Positions 39,922 through 46,294 of a DNA stretch of 46,294 bases are shown here, piece after piece. The first letter of the stretch is position 1. The number at the start of each line of letters is the position of its first letter. This stretch comes from Fervidifonticultor_A tertius. Its GTDB lineage: Bacteria; Sysuimicrobiota; Sysuimicrobiia; Sysuimicrobiales; Humicultoraceae. The translations under genes and the position numbers were made by a program. Location of the stretch: assembly GCA_031459235.1 (NCBI GenBank), contig JAVKIY010000018.1:1-46294 (forward strand). The letters are read 5' to 3'. Under the pieces are notes generated by a model. It was not told where the DNA came from and did no database searches. It saw only the letters and a list, made by a program, of their open reading frames with translations.

Positions 39922-41011
39922 ACGGGCGCGCGCCCGGCCGCGTCGTACCGCGGCCCCCGATCCCCGGGTGGCGGACGTGGGCGAGCTCGGGCTGCTCGCG
40001 CGCATCACCGAAGCGTCGGGCCCCCCGGGACCGGACGTGGTCGTCGGCATCGGTGACGACACCGCGGCCGTCCGCGTCCCGGCCGACCGGCTGAGCCTGG
40101 TGACGACCGACGCGCTGGTGGAGGACGTCCACTTCCGCCGCCGCACGAGCACGCCGGAGGATGTGGGATGGAAGGCGCTCGCGATCAACGCGAGCGACAT
40201 CGCGGCGATGGGGGGGAGGCCGCGCCACGCGCTGGTCTCGCTCATGCTGCCTCCCGACCTCCCGGTTGTGTGGGTAGACGGGCTGTACGCGGGATTGCGC
40301 GCCATGGCTGTCGCCGCGGGTGGCATCGGGCTGATCGGCGGCAACCTGGCCCAGGCCGAGTGCGTGGTGGTGGATGTCACGATGCTGGGCGACGTGGCAC
40401 CGGGGTGCCTGGTGCGGCGCGATGGCGCGCGGGTCGGCGACCTCGTGGTGGTGACCGGAACACTCGGTCGCGCCGCGGCCGGCCTGGTGCTGCTCGACAA
40501 CACCATGATCCGGAACATGGTCGAGCCGACCCTGGCCGCCCGCGCGGTGGCGGCGCAACGCCGGCCGCAGCCGCGCCTGGGCGCCGGCCGAGTGCTCGGC
40601 GAGACCCGCGCGGTCCGGGCGATGATCGACCTCTCCGACGGGCTCGCGCTCGACCTCGGGCGCATCTGCGAGGCGAGCGGGGTAGGGGTGCGCGTGGACG
40701 CCGCCCGCCTGCCCGTGGACCCGTGCGTTCTTCCGACGGCCGCGGCCGCGCGCCTGGACGCGCTGGACCTCGCGGTCGGCGGCGGCGAGGACTACGAGCT
40801 CCTTTTCGCTCTCGGGCCCGGCGACGCGGGTGCCGTGCTCGGCCGCCTGGAGCGCGAGACCGACACGTCCGGGGTCGTCATCGGTCGGTTCGTGCCGCGG
40901 GAGGAGGGGTGCACCATCGTCAGGGACGGCGCCTCGCGCGCGCTCGGCGAAGGCGGCTGGACGCACTTCCGACGACGCGGCGCCCGGCCCGGGGCGGAGG
41001 GCGGGCGATGA
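39914..41011 (+). CDS. thiL: Thiamine-monophosphate kinase
   Basis: 365-residue AIRS/PurM-fold kinase that makes TPP from thiamine phosphate, the ligand of the upstream riboswitch. Blocks: VGIGDDTAAVRVP, TTDALVEDVHFRR, AINASDIAAMGGRP, IGGNLAQAE, MIDLSDGLALDLGRIC and VGGGEDYELLFAL. GTG 39914 overlaps the thiE end by 8 bases and adds about 18 Arg-rich residues before the conserved ELGLLARI; GTG 39968 would trim these, but neither has a strong ribosome site. ATGA overlap with thiD. Confidence 0.94.
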   Translation: MSRRARARPRRTAAPDPRVADVGELGLLARITEASGPPGPDVVVGIGDDTAAVRVPADRLSLVTTDALVEDVHFRRRTSTPEDVGWKALAINASDIAAMGGRPRHALVSLMLPPDLPVVWVDGLYAGLRAMAVAAGGIGLIGGNLAQAECVVVDVTMLGDVAPGCLVRRDGARVGDLVVVTGTLGRAAAGLVLLDNTMIRNMVEPTLAARAVAAQRRPQPRLGAGRVLGETRAVRAMIDLSDGLALDLGRICEASGVGVRVDAARLPVDPCVLPTAAAARLDALDLAVGGGEDYELLFALGPGDAGAVLGRLERETDTSGVVIGRFVPREEGCTIVRDGASRALGEGGWTHFRRRGARPGAEGGR

Positions 41012-41811
41012 CGGTTCCGCGGGCGATGACCATCGCCGGGTCGGATTCCGGCGGCGGCGCCGGGATCCAGGCCGACCTCAAGACGTTTGCCGCGCTCGGC
41101 GTCTTCGGGACCTCGGCGGTCACCGCGCTCACCGCGCAGAACACCACCGGGGTCACCGGCGTGGTGGAGGTCGCGCCCGCGTTCGTGGTCGCGCAGATCG
41201 ACGCGATCATGAGCGACATCGGGACCGACGCGGCGAAGACCGGCATGCTCGCCAGCGCCGCGACCATCGAGGCGGTCACCGACGCGGTGCGCCGGTGGGG
41301 GATCGCGCGGCTCGTGGTGGACCCGGTCATGATCGCCAAGAGCGGCGCGCCGCTGCTGCGACCCGACGCGATGGACGCGCTCCGCCGCGTGCTGCTGCCC
41401 GCCGCGCTCGTCGTGACCCCAAACCTGCACGAGGCGGGCGCGCTGCTCGGCCGGCCGGTGCGCACACTCGCGGAAGCCCGCGAGGCCGCGCGCGCCATCC
41501 ACGGCATGGGGCCGCGGTGCGTGGTCGTCAAGGGCGGGCACCTCGAGGACAGCGACCGTTCCGTGGACGTGCTCTTCGACGGCGCGGCTTTCGAGGAGTT
41601 CACCGCGCCCCGCGCGCAGACGCGGCACACCCACGGGACGGGCTGCGTTTTCTCGGCGGCCATCGCGGCGCACCTGGCCCGCGGTCAGGACGTGCCGGGC
41701 GCGGTGGCGCGGGCGAAGGAGCTCATCACGGCCGCGATCGCGGCCGGACTTCCGGTCGGACGCGGCCACGGGCCGGCCGACCCGACGGCGGTGCTGCGGG
41801 GGAGTACCTAG
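41008..41811 (+). CDS. thiD: Hydroxymethylpyrimidine/phosphomethylpyrimidine kinase
   Basis: 267-residue ribokinase-fold enzyme that phosphorylates HMP twice. Blocks: MTIAGSDSGGGAGIQADLKT, VTALTAQNTTGV, DAAKTGMLAS, VVDPVMIAKSGAPLL, VTPNLHEAGALLG and the catalytic THGTGCVFSAAIAA. It closes the thiamine operon. The operon has no thiC, thiG, thiF or tenA, so here it covers salvage and final phosphorylation only. Its last 86 bases are overlapped on the other strand by the damaged mazF frame. Confidence 0.95.
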   Translation: MTVPRAMTIAGSDSGGGAGIQADLKTFAALGVFGTSAVTALTAQNTTGVTGVVEVAPAFVVAQIDAIMSDIGTDAAKTGMLASAATIEAVTDAVRRWGIARLVVDPVMIAKSGAPLLRPDAMDALRRVLLPAALVVTPNLHEAGALLGRPVRTLAEAREAARAIHGMGPRCVVVKGGHLEDSDRSVDVLFDGAAFEEFTAPRAQTRHTHGTGCVFSAAIAAHLARGQDVPGAVARAKELITAAIAAGLPVGRGHGPADPTAVLRGST

Positions 41812-42055
41812 CGAAGGATCTCGGGGCTACCGGCGCCTCACCGGCCCAGGATGACGTCTCACGTGTGAGGAGCACGTTGCCCGGCGCGGCGGCCCATCTG
41901 ACGTTGCTCGTCAGTGGGACACATACTATGGTCGCGATCCGGCTGCGATTCAGCGCATTCCCCTGGATGATGATGACCGGTCGGCGAACGCCCGGCCCGG
42001 AGCCTCGGGGCGGGGGCAGGTCAGCCCACCATATGTCGCCCTGGACGACGTTCAC
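41726..42055 (-). pseudogene. mazF: MazF/PemK-type toxin with lost C-terminal half
   Basis: GTG 42055 opens a frame whose first 60 or so residues are good MazF: VVQGDIWWADLPPPRGSGPG, RRPVIIIQG and ATIVCVPLTSNVRWA. After NVLLTRET the homology stops. The remaining residues (SSWAGEAP... to the stop at 41726) are Pro/Arg-rich and come from the antisense of the thiD end. The usual second half with its core strands and final helix is absent in all frames. The protein is therefore probably non-functional. The start overlaps the antitoxin gene by 35 bases. Confidence 0.7.
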
Positions 42056-42287
42056 CAGACCGCGCGGCCAGGACGCGCCGTGCCGCCGTCCGCACGAAGT
42101 TGTCGGTCTGCTCGCCGATCTCGTCCAGCCCACGATTCAGGGCCTCGGTGACGCGGTCGGGCGCGTGGCGGGCGAGGTACTCGGCCAACGCCCGAGTGTA
42201 CACCTCGCTGCGGGATCGTTTCATCCGCCGCGCCAGACGTTCGGCCTCGGCGAACACCTCATCTTGGATGGAGACCGCAGTCTTCAT
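42021..42287 (-). CDS. mazE: MazE-like ribbon-helix-helix antitoxin
   Basis: 88-residue protein. The N-terminus MKTAVSIQDEVFAEAERLAR (RHH strand and helix) followed by SRSEVYTRALAEYLARH is the DNA-binding dimer fold common in antitoxins paired with MazF. The C-terminal half (EALNRGLDEIGEQTDNFVRTAARRVL) would wrap the toxin. ATAC-N5-GTAT just upstream of the start (around 42285-42297) is a short inverted repeat that could be an autoregulatory operator. The partner toxin is truncated, so this may be a surviving orphan antitoxin. Confidence 0.82.
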   Translation of the reverse strand: MKTAVSIQDEVFAEAERLARRMKRSRSEVYTRALAEYLARHAPDRVTEALNRGLDEIGEQTDNFVRTAARRVLAARSGERRPGRHMVG

Positions 42288-42315
42288 ACCATGCGTATAA
42301 CCCGCGTGCGCGCGG

Positions 42316-42714
42316 TCAACGGGGCCTCCCCTGCCCGGTGCCGTCCCCCAGCACCCCCAGCGCCCGCAGCATCGCCCGGTCGGGCGGGCACGGCCCGCCC
42401 ACGCTCACCATCCGCGTGTGCGCGTGCACCGCGTGCCGTACGCCCTCCGGCACGTGGATCACGCACTCCGGCTCGACCGGGAGGATGAGCCCGTGGGTCA
42501 GGTCGCGCACCTCGCCGCGCCCCTCGAGGACGACGATCGTATCCTCGGAGGCCGCGTGGGCGTGCGGGACATTCGCCTCGCCGGGCTCGAGCACCACGTG
42601 ATTCATCGACGCGACCTCGGCGCCCGCCCCGGGCCACACGACGAGGCGCGCCCGGCGTGAGATCAAAGGGAGGGGGACGCCGTCGGCGTCGGCGTCGAAC
42701 ACGCGGATAGGCAT
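42316..42714 (-). CDS. Cupin-domain protein (paralogue A)
   Basis: Single-domain cupin of 132 aa. Motif 1 is PHAHAASEDTIVVLEGRGEV and motif 2 is around IHVPEGVRHAVHAH, so metal-binding His residues are present. It ends with VGGPCPPDRAMLRALG, a tail shared with the cupin at 43819-44211 (VGGPCPPDAALYAGLA); RLVVWPGAGA at the start is also shared. The two are therefore paralogues of a distinct subfamily. It is the last gene of the leftward catabolic operon; the substrate is unknown. Confidence 0.85.
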   Translation of the reverse strand: MPIRVFDADADGVPLPLISRRARLVVWPGAGAEVASMNHVVLEPGEANVPHAHAASEDTIVVLEGRGEVRDLTHGLILPVEPECVIHVPEGVRHAVHAHTRMVSVGGPCPPDRAMLRALGVLGDGTGQGRPR

Positions 42715-42717
42715 GAG

Positions 42718-43077
42718 CTACGCCTCCATCGTGACGTCCGCAGGCGAGAGACGGGCGGGGGCCACCGCGCTCACCAGGACGGCGCCGTCCGGCCCGGCGG
42801 CCGCCTCGTGCGGCACATCGGGCGCGATGACGAGCGCGTCGCCCGCGCCGAGCCGCGCCGCGCCGACCGGCGAGGTGAAGGTGATGGCGCCCTCGAGCAC
42901 CACCACGATCTGCTCCTGGGGATGGCGGTGCAGCGGGAACCGCGCGCCGGGCGCGAAGCGGTAGCTGGTGACCGTCATCCGCTCGCCGCTAAGCACCCGG
43001 CGGCGGACGCCCGGCAGCGGCTCCTCCCAGGGCTGCCCCCCGAGCGCGACCGTCCGAAAGCCGTGGCCGCTAGTCAT
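42718..43077 (-). CDS. Cupin-domain protein (B)
   Basis: Single-domain cupin of 119 aa, of a different type from its two operon partners. Motif 1 is PLHRHPQEQIVVVLEGAITF and motif 2 is LVIAPDVPHEAAA, which gives two or three metal-binding His and a Glu/Gln. Such small cupins act as isomerases, dioxygenases or sensors. It overlaps the cyclase gene by 8 bases and ends 3 bases before cupin A. Confidence 0.87.
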   Translation of the reverse strand: MTSGHGFRTVALGGQPWEEPLPGVRRRVLSGERMTVTSYRFAPGARFPLHRHPQEQIVVVLEGAITFTSPVGAARLGAGDALVIAPDVPHEAAAGPDGAVLVSAVAPARLSPADVTMEA

Positions 43078-43822
43078 CGAGGAACGCCACCACGCGGCAG
43101 AGGCTCGCCTCGCCGCCGACGAATCGCCAGGGGAAGCACCCGATGGTGCACCGGCGGTCGAGCACCCGGGCGATGTCGCCTCCCACGTTCTCGACGTGGA
43201 CGATGCCGGCGCGAAACGGCACGTGGTGCATGACGAACAGGTCGCGCTCCGGGAACTCCTCGGCCGGGTCGCGGCCGGTGCGGCGCCGGTACTCGCGGGC
43301 GAGGTCGGGCCGTCGATCGCGGATACTGGTGTTCATAGGGTGATCGGCCGAGCCGGCATCGAAGCCCCACCACCGCAGCTTCATGCTCACGATCCACTCG
43401 GCGAGCTCGCGGCCGCCGCCGGGATGCATGCAGAAGTAGCGGATCTCGTCCTCCTCGGGGCCCCCGGTGTAGTACCGCCACCAGCCGGTGTGGTAGATCA
43501 GGATGTCGCCCTCGCGGACCTGCACGCGGCGTGTCAGGTGCTCAGGACGGATCAGGGTCCAGTCGCCGACGACGTCGCTGACATCCACGATGACGCCCTC
43601 GCCGACGAGCACGTCCAGCGGGATGCTCGCGACATCGGCGCCGCCGGAGCGAATGTGCATCTCCGCGTCCAGGTGCGTGCTTACGTGCAGCGGCGTCTCC
43701 AGGTACTGGCTCACGATTCCGTGCGTGTGGTGGCGCTGCAAGTAGGAAATCTTCGGCGACGGGTAGCCCACCCACCCCGGGGTGTGCATGCTGAACGGTT
43801 GCGTCAGGTCGACCAGCCTCAT
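43070..43822 (-). CDS. Cyclase-family (KynB/isatin hydrolase-like) metal hydrolase
   Basis: 250-residue protein of the putative cyclase family (COG1878). The metal-binding motif HxxTHxDAxxH is present as HVSTHLDAEMH. VDLTQPFSMHTPGW at the start, GDILIYHTGWW and MHHVPFRAGIVHVENVGGD are further family blocks. Characterised relatives hydrolyse ring or formamide C-N bonds (kynurenine formamidase, isatin hydrolase). Position between cupins and an isochorismatase-like hydrolase suggests a ring-opening or amidase step in a catabolic route. It overlaps the upstream cupin by ATGA. Confidence 0.88.
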   Translation of the reverse strand: MRLVDLTQPFSMHTPGWVGYPSPKISYLQRHHTHGIVSQYLETPLHVSTHLDAEMHIRSGGADVASIPLDVLVGEGVIVDVSDVVGDWTLIRPEHLTRRVQVREGDILIYHTGWWRYYTGGPEEDEIRYFCMHPGGGRELAEWIVSMKLRWWGFDAGSADHPMNTSIRDRRPDLAREYRRRTGRDPAEEFPERDLFVMHHVPFRAGIVHVENVGGDIARVLDRRCTIGCFPWRFVGGEASLCRVVAFLDD

Positions 43823-44211
43823 CGGGCGTCCTCCTCCGGTGCCGGCGCGGCCAGGCCGGCGTAGAGTGCGGCATCAGGCGGGCAGGGTCCGCCGACGCAG
43901 ACCAGATCGTCCGGGCCGGCGGGCGCGAACCGGTACCGCGTCCCCGGCGAGATGAGCACGAAGGCGCCGGCGCGCAGCCGGTGCGAGGTGCCCGCGTCGA
44001 GGTCGTCGACGCGGCCCTCGCCGCGCACCACGTAGTAGACGGCCTCGGACGGATGGGCCTGCGGCCGCGTGGCGCCGCCGGGATGGAGGGCCAGGTGGTG
44101 CATCGAGCGGTGCCGGGCGCCCACGCCCGGCCAGACCACGGCCCGCACCTCGCCGCCGTCGGCGAGCGGCAGCGCGGGGCCGTGCGCGACGCGCAGGACC
44201 CTGACCTTCAT
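43819..44211 (-). CDS. Cupin-domain protein (paralogue C)
   Basis: 130-residue single-domain cupin, paralogous to the protein at 42316-42714. RAVVWPGVGARHRSMHHLAL and PQAHPSEAVYYVVRGEGRV form the first half (motif 1). Motif 2 is degenerate (LISPGTRYRFAPAG), so it may bind metal weakly or act without it. The VGGPCPPD tail is kept. ATG 44211 overlaps the isochorismatase stop (ATGA), and its own stop overlaps the cyclase start (ATGA). Confidence 0.85.
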   Translation of the reverse strand: MKVRVLRVAHGPALPLADGGEVRAVVWPGVGARHRSMHHLALHPGGATRPQAHPSEAVYYVVRGEGRVDDLDAGTSHRLRAGAFVLISPGTRYRFAPAGPDDLVCVGGPCPPDAALYAGLAAPAPEEDAR

Positions 44212-44906
44212 CGGGCGGCGCCGGCCGAGGCGCGCTGCTGCTCCCACGCGGCAACGAGCGCCGCGGAGTCCATGACCAGGCCCAGGTGCAGCGAGACGAT
44301 CCGCAGCGCGGCGTCTTCGATCTCGGGCGAGAAGCCCCGCACCAGGTCGCGCGCGACGACCACGCGGAAGTCGCGGTTGGCCGCATCGAAGGCGGCGTTG
44401 AGCACGCAGCAGTCGGTCATGCCGCCGGTCAGCACCACGCTGCGCCGCCGCAGTTGCCGGAGCAGGAACTCCAGGTCGGTGGCGTAGAACGGGCTAAGCC
44501 GCTTCTTCGTGTCCACCACGTGGTCGGTGGGGTCCACCTCGGTCACCAGCTCCACCCAGCGCGTGCCCATCAGGCCGTGCCGGTCGATGCCCGGAATCGG
44601 TCCCACCGTGACCGGGAACGTCAGCCGCCACGCCGAGGGGAAGCCCCGGGTGTCGTCCACGCCGCTGGGCCGCAGGCCGGTCTTCACGTGGATGACCGGT
44701 ACGCCCAACCGCCGGCAGTGGCGGTGGAAGGTGTCGATCGGCGCGATGATCTCTCGGCCGCGCGGGGACGGGCACGGGCAGTCGGGGTCGTCGTCGAGGT
44801 GCCCGCGGTGCATGTCGATGCTCACCGCGGCGGCGCCGCGCGGGTCGAGCCACTCCTCGAATCCCGGCGGGATTGGCTTGCGCTCGCCGAAGAAGTACGC
44901 GTCCAT
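44208..44906 (-). CDS. Isochorismatase-like cysteine hydrolase
   Basis: 232-residue amidohydrolase-type protein. The catalytic triad is Asp31 (VSIDMHRGH), Lys135 (KKRLSPF) and Cys167 in GGMTDCCVL. Residues 36-50 form an unusual Asp/Cys/Pro insert (DDDPDCPCPSPRG) after the catalytic Asp. Relatives include N-carbamoylsarcosine amidase, nicotinamidase and ureidoacrylate hydrolase. ATG 44906 has GAGGTGAGG upstream. It comes 17 bases after the permease gene, which links import and hydrolysis of a nitrogenous small molecule. Confidence 0.9.
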   Translation of the reverse strand: MDAYFFGERKPIPPGFEEWLDPRGAAAVSIDMHRGHLDDDPDCPCPSPRGREIIAPIDTFHRHCRRLGVPVIHVKTGLRPSGVDDTRGFPSAWRLTFPVTVGPIPGIDRHGLMGTRWVELVTEVDPTDHVVDTKKRLSPFYATDLEFLLRQLRRRSVVLTGGMTDCCVLNAAFDAANRDFRVVVARDLVRGFSPEIEDAALRIVSLHLGLVMDSAALVAAWEQQRASAGAAR

Positions 44907-44923
44907 CGTCCTCACCTCGCAGC

Positions 44924-45847
44924 TTACTCCTCGCGGAAGTACGGCCGGCCCAGCGCCGCGGGGACCGACGCCTGCCGGCGGGCCACCGTGATGACCACGA
45001 GCACGGTCAGGGTGAACAGGTACGGCAGCATGCGCAGCAGGATAGACGAGGTTTCGACGCCCAACAGCTGCACGCGGAACCCCAGGGCGTCCACCGCGCC
45101 GAACAGGTAGGCACCCCCGAGCAGGCGCAGCGGGTTCCAGGTCGAGAAGATCACCAGGGCGATCGCGATCCAGCCGAGCCCCCCGGTCATGTTCTCGGTC
45201 CACGCCGGCGTGTAGGCTAGCGAGAGGTACGCGCCCGCCAGCCCGGCCAGCGCACCGCCGACGATCACCGCGCCGTAGCGCATCGCGGCCACGTTTACGC
45301 CCATCGCGTCCGCGGCCTCCGGGCTCTCGCCGCACGCGCGCAGGTGGAGGCCTGGCTTGGTGCGGGCCAGCCACCACCAGGTCGCCAGGGCCAGGCCGTA
45401 GCTCAGGTAGACGAGCGCGTCCTGGCGGAACAGGATCGGACCGAGCACCGGCACCTCGCCCAGCCCCGGGACGGGGAACGCCCGGAAGGGCGCGGGGTTG
45501 GGCACGCCGATCAGGGGCTTGCCCAGGAACGCGCTCAGGCCGGTGCCGTAGAGGGCGAGCGCGAGCCCGCTCGTCACCTGCTCCGCGCCGAGGGTCACGG
45601 TGAGCACCGCGTGTCCGGCCGCCAGCAGCGCGCCGGCGCCGAGCGCGGCGAGCGCCCCCAGCCAGGGGTTCCCGGTGGCGACGGCGACCGCGAACCCGCA
45701 CACCGCGCCGACCAGCATGATCCCCTCGACGCCCAGGTTGAGCACGCCGCTGCGCTCGGCCAGCGTTTCGCCGACGCCGGCGTAGATGAGCGGTGCGCCC
45801 GCGGTCACCGCCGCGGCGAGCAGCGCCACGATCTGGTCGGGCGTCAC
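44924..45847 (-). CDS. BMP-type ABC transporter permease (second permease, NupQ/YufQ-like)
   Basis: 307-residue membrane protein of the BPD_transp_2 family. It opens GAPLIYAGVGETLAERSGVLNLGVEGIMLVGA, the typical start of the smaller permease of nucleoside/purine-type importers. The cytoplasmic loop ACGESPEAADAMGVNVAAMRYGAVIVGGALAGLAGAYLSL is the family signature. GTG 45847 overlaps the upstream permease stop (GTGA). The substrate class by homology is nucleosides, purine bases or similar heterocycles; the downstream enzymes fit a nitrogen heterocycle. Confidence 0.92.
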   Translation of the reverse strand: MTPDQIVALLAAAVTAGAPLIYAGVGETLAERSGVLNLGVEGIMLVGAVCGFAVAVATGNPWLGALAALGAGALLAAGHAVLTVTLGAEQVTSGLALALYGTGLSAFLGKPLIGVPNPAPFRAFPVPGLGEVPVLGPILFRQDALVYLSYGLALATWWWLARTKPGLHLRACGESPEAADAMGVNVAAMRYGAVIVGGALAGLAGAYLSLAYTPAWTENMTGGLGWIAIALVIFSTWNPLRLLGGAYLFGAVDALGFRVQLLGVETSSILLRMLPYLFTLTVLVVITVARRQASVPAALGRPYFREE

Positions 45848-46294
45848 GGTGGCGCCAGCGCGCGCGCGGCGGCCACCGCGCGGCGGCGCCGCAGCCGCCG
45901 CAGCAGGTACTCGCCCGCGAGCACGAAGGTCAGGATCATCGCCTGCAGCATGTAGGCGATCGCCGCGGGCACGCCCGCGGTCTGGAGGACGAAGCCGCCG
46001 TTGAGCAACGCGGCGAACAATACGGCGACCAGCACCACCGCCCACGGCCGGAGCTGCGCCACCCAGGCGACGATGATCGCGGTGAAGCCGTAGCCCGGGG
46101 AGAGCCCCTGCTGGATGCGGTGGATCACCCCGCTGACCTCGCCGGCGCCCGCCAGGCCGGCCAGGGCGCCGCTGGTCGCCATCACCAGGAGGATGCGCCG
46201 GCGCACCGGGATGCCGGCGTAGCGCGCCGCGGCCTGGCTCGCGCCGATGGTGCGGATCTCGTAGCCCCATCGGGTCCGGCCGAGCAACAGCGCC
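45844..46294 (-). CDS. BMP-type ABC transporter permease (first permease, partial)
   Basis: The gene runs off the right edge; the C-terminal 149 codons are visible. LGRTRWGYEIRTIGASQAAARYAGIPVRR followed by hydrophobic helices (GALAGLAGAGEVSGV, YGFTAIIVAWVAQLRPWAVVLVAVLFAALLNGG) is the second half of the larger permease of a BmpA/NupNOPQ-like importer. The N-terminal half, and probably the ATPase and binding-protein genes, lie beyond the window. It ends in an Arg/Ala-rich tail. Confidence 0.9.
   Translation of the reverse strand, partial: ALLLGRTRWGYEIRTIGASQAAARYAGIPVRRRILLVMATSGALAGLAGAGEVSGVIHRIQQGLSPGYGFTAIIVAWVAQLRPWAVVLVAVLFAALLNGGFVLQTAGVPAAIAYMLQAMILTFVLAGEYLLRRLRRRRAVAAARALAPP

Noticed and set aside
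1..46294. CRISPR arrays, tRNA or rRNA genes, insertion sequences or prophage genes
   Set aside because: I looked for repeat-spacer periodicity, tRNA-like cloverleaf ends, transposase motifs and phage structural genes and found none.

Overview
The window is GC-rich bacterial chromosome (about 70% G+C by eye) and densely coded on both strands. Many genes overlap by 4 bp (ATGA or GTGA) or 11 bp, and Shine-Dalgarno sites are clear. The gene content suggests a free-living heterotroph: an UPF0182 membrane protein, ThiW, an OSBS/NSAR-type enolase with a COG3375 acyltransferase, a baeRF protein and Tat or lipoprotein exports. A GC-rich Terrabacteria-type lineage (Armatimonadota/CSP1-3-like, Chloroflexota or high-GC Bacillota) would fit, but no rRNA or marker gene here fixes the phylum. 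I saw no insertion sequence, phage, CRISPR array, rRNA or tRNA.

Layout, left to right. 1-3482 (+): end of a probable rplY, pth, a YuiH-type molybdopterin oxidoreductase, an MFS exporter and a MntA-HepT toxin-antitoxin pair. 3512-7174 (-): a tightly coupled methyltransferase / FAD reductase / SRPBCC cyclase / ketosynthase operon that looks like a small polyketide-type pathway. 7235-9751 (-): a phosphodiester glycosidase-like secreted protein and a LacI-type regulator. 9915-18025 (+): a divergent sugar operon (fucose/arabinose-isomerase-like enzyme, ribulokinase, DapA-family aldolase, ABC importer, sialidase-like propeller), with two identical 13-bp operators between it and lacI. 18033-18220 (-): a compact structured small transcription unit with promoter, hairpin, strong ribosome site, 14-codon ORF and terminator. 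18210-19816 (-): a sufT / degenerate receiver / His-rich membrane protein / lipoprotein operon whose promoter spacer holds a 16-bp perfect palindrome. 19907-23211 (+): UPF0182 and a secreted protein.

23271-28001 is a complete-looking D- to L-amino acid conversion module: N-succinyltransferase, N-succinylamino acid racemase and two tandem M20 deacylases. 28011-33349 (-): nicotinate phosphoribosyltransferase, CorA, a SLC13-type permease with TrkA-C domains, and a baeRF-family protein. 33350-33760 holds only a decayed flavin reductase. Then come a peroxiredoxin, DNA polymerase IV and an SDR. 36236-41811 (+) is a TPP-riboswitch-controlled thiamine salvage operon (sodium symporter, thiW, thiM, thiE, thiL, thiD). 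41726-42287 (-) is a MazEF pair whose toxin has lost its C-terminal half. 42316-46294 (-) is a small-molecule uptake and degradation operon: two BMP-type ABC permeases, isochorismatase-like hydrolase, three cupins and a KynB-like cyclase.

The items I rate most worth testing are the small structured RNA/sORF unit at 18033-18220, the four-gene sufT operon beside it, the ketosynthase mini-cluster, and the cupin/cyclase/isochorismatase catabolic operon.
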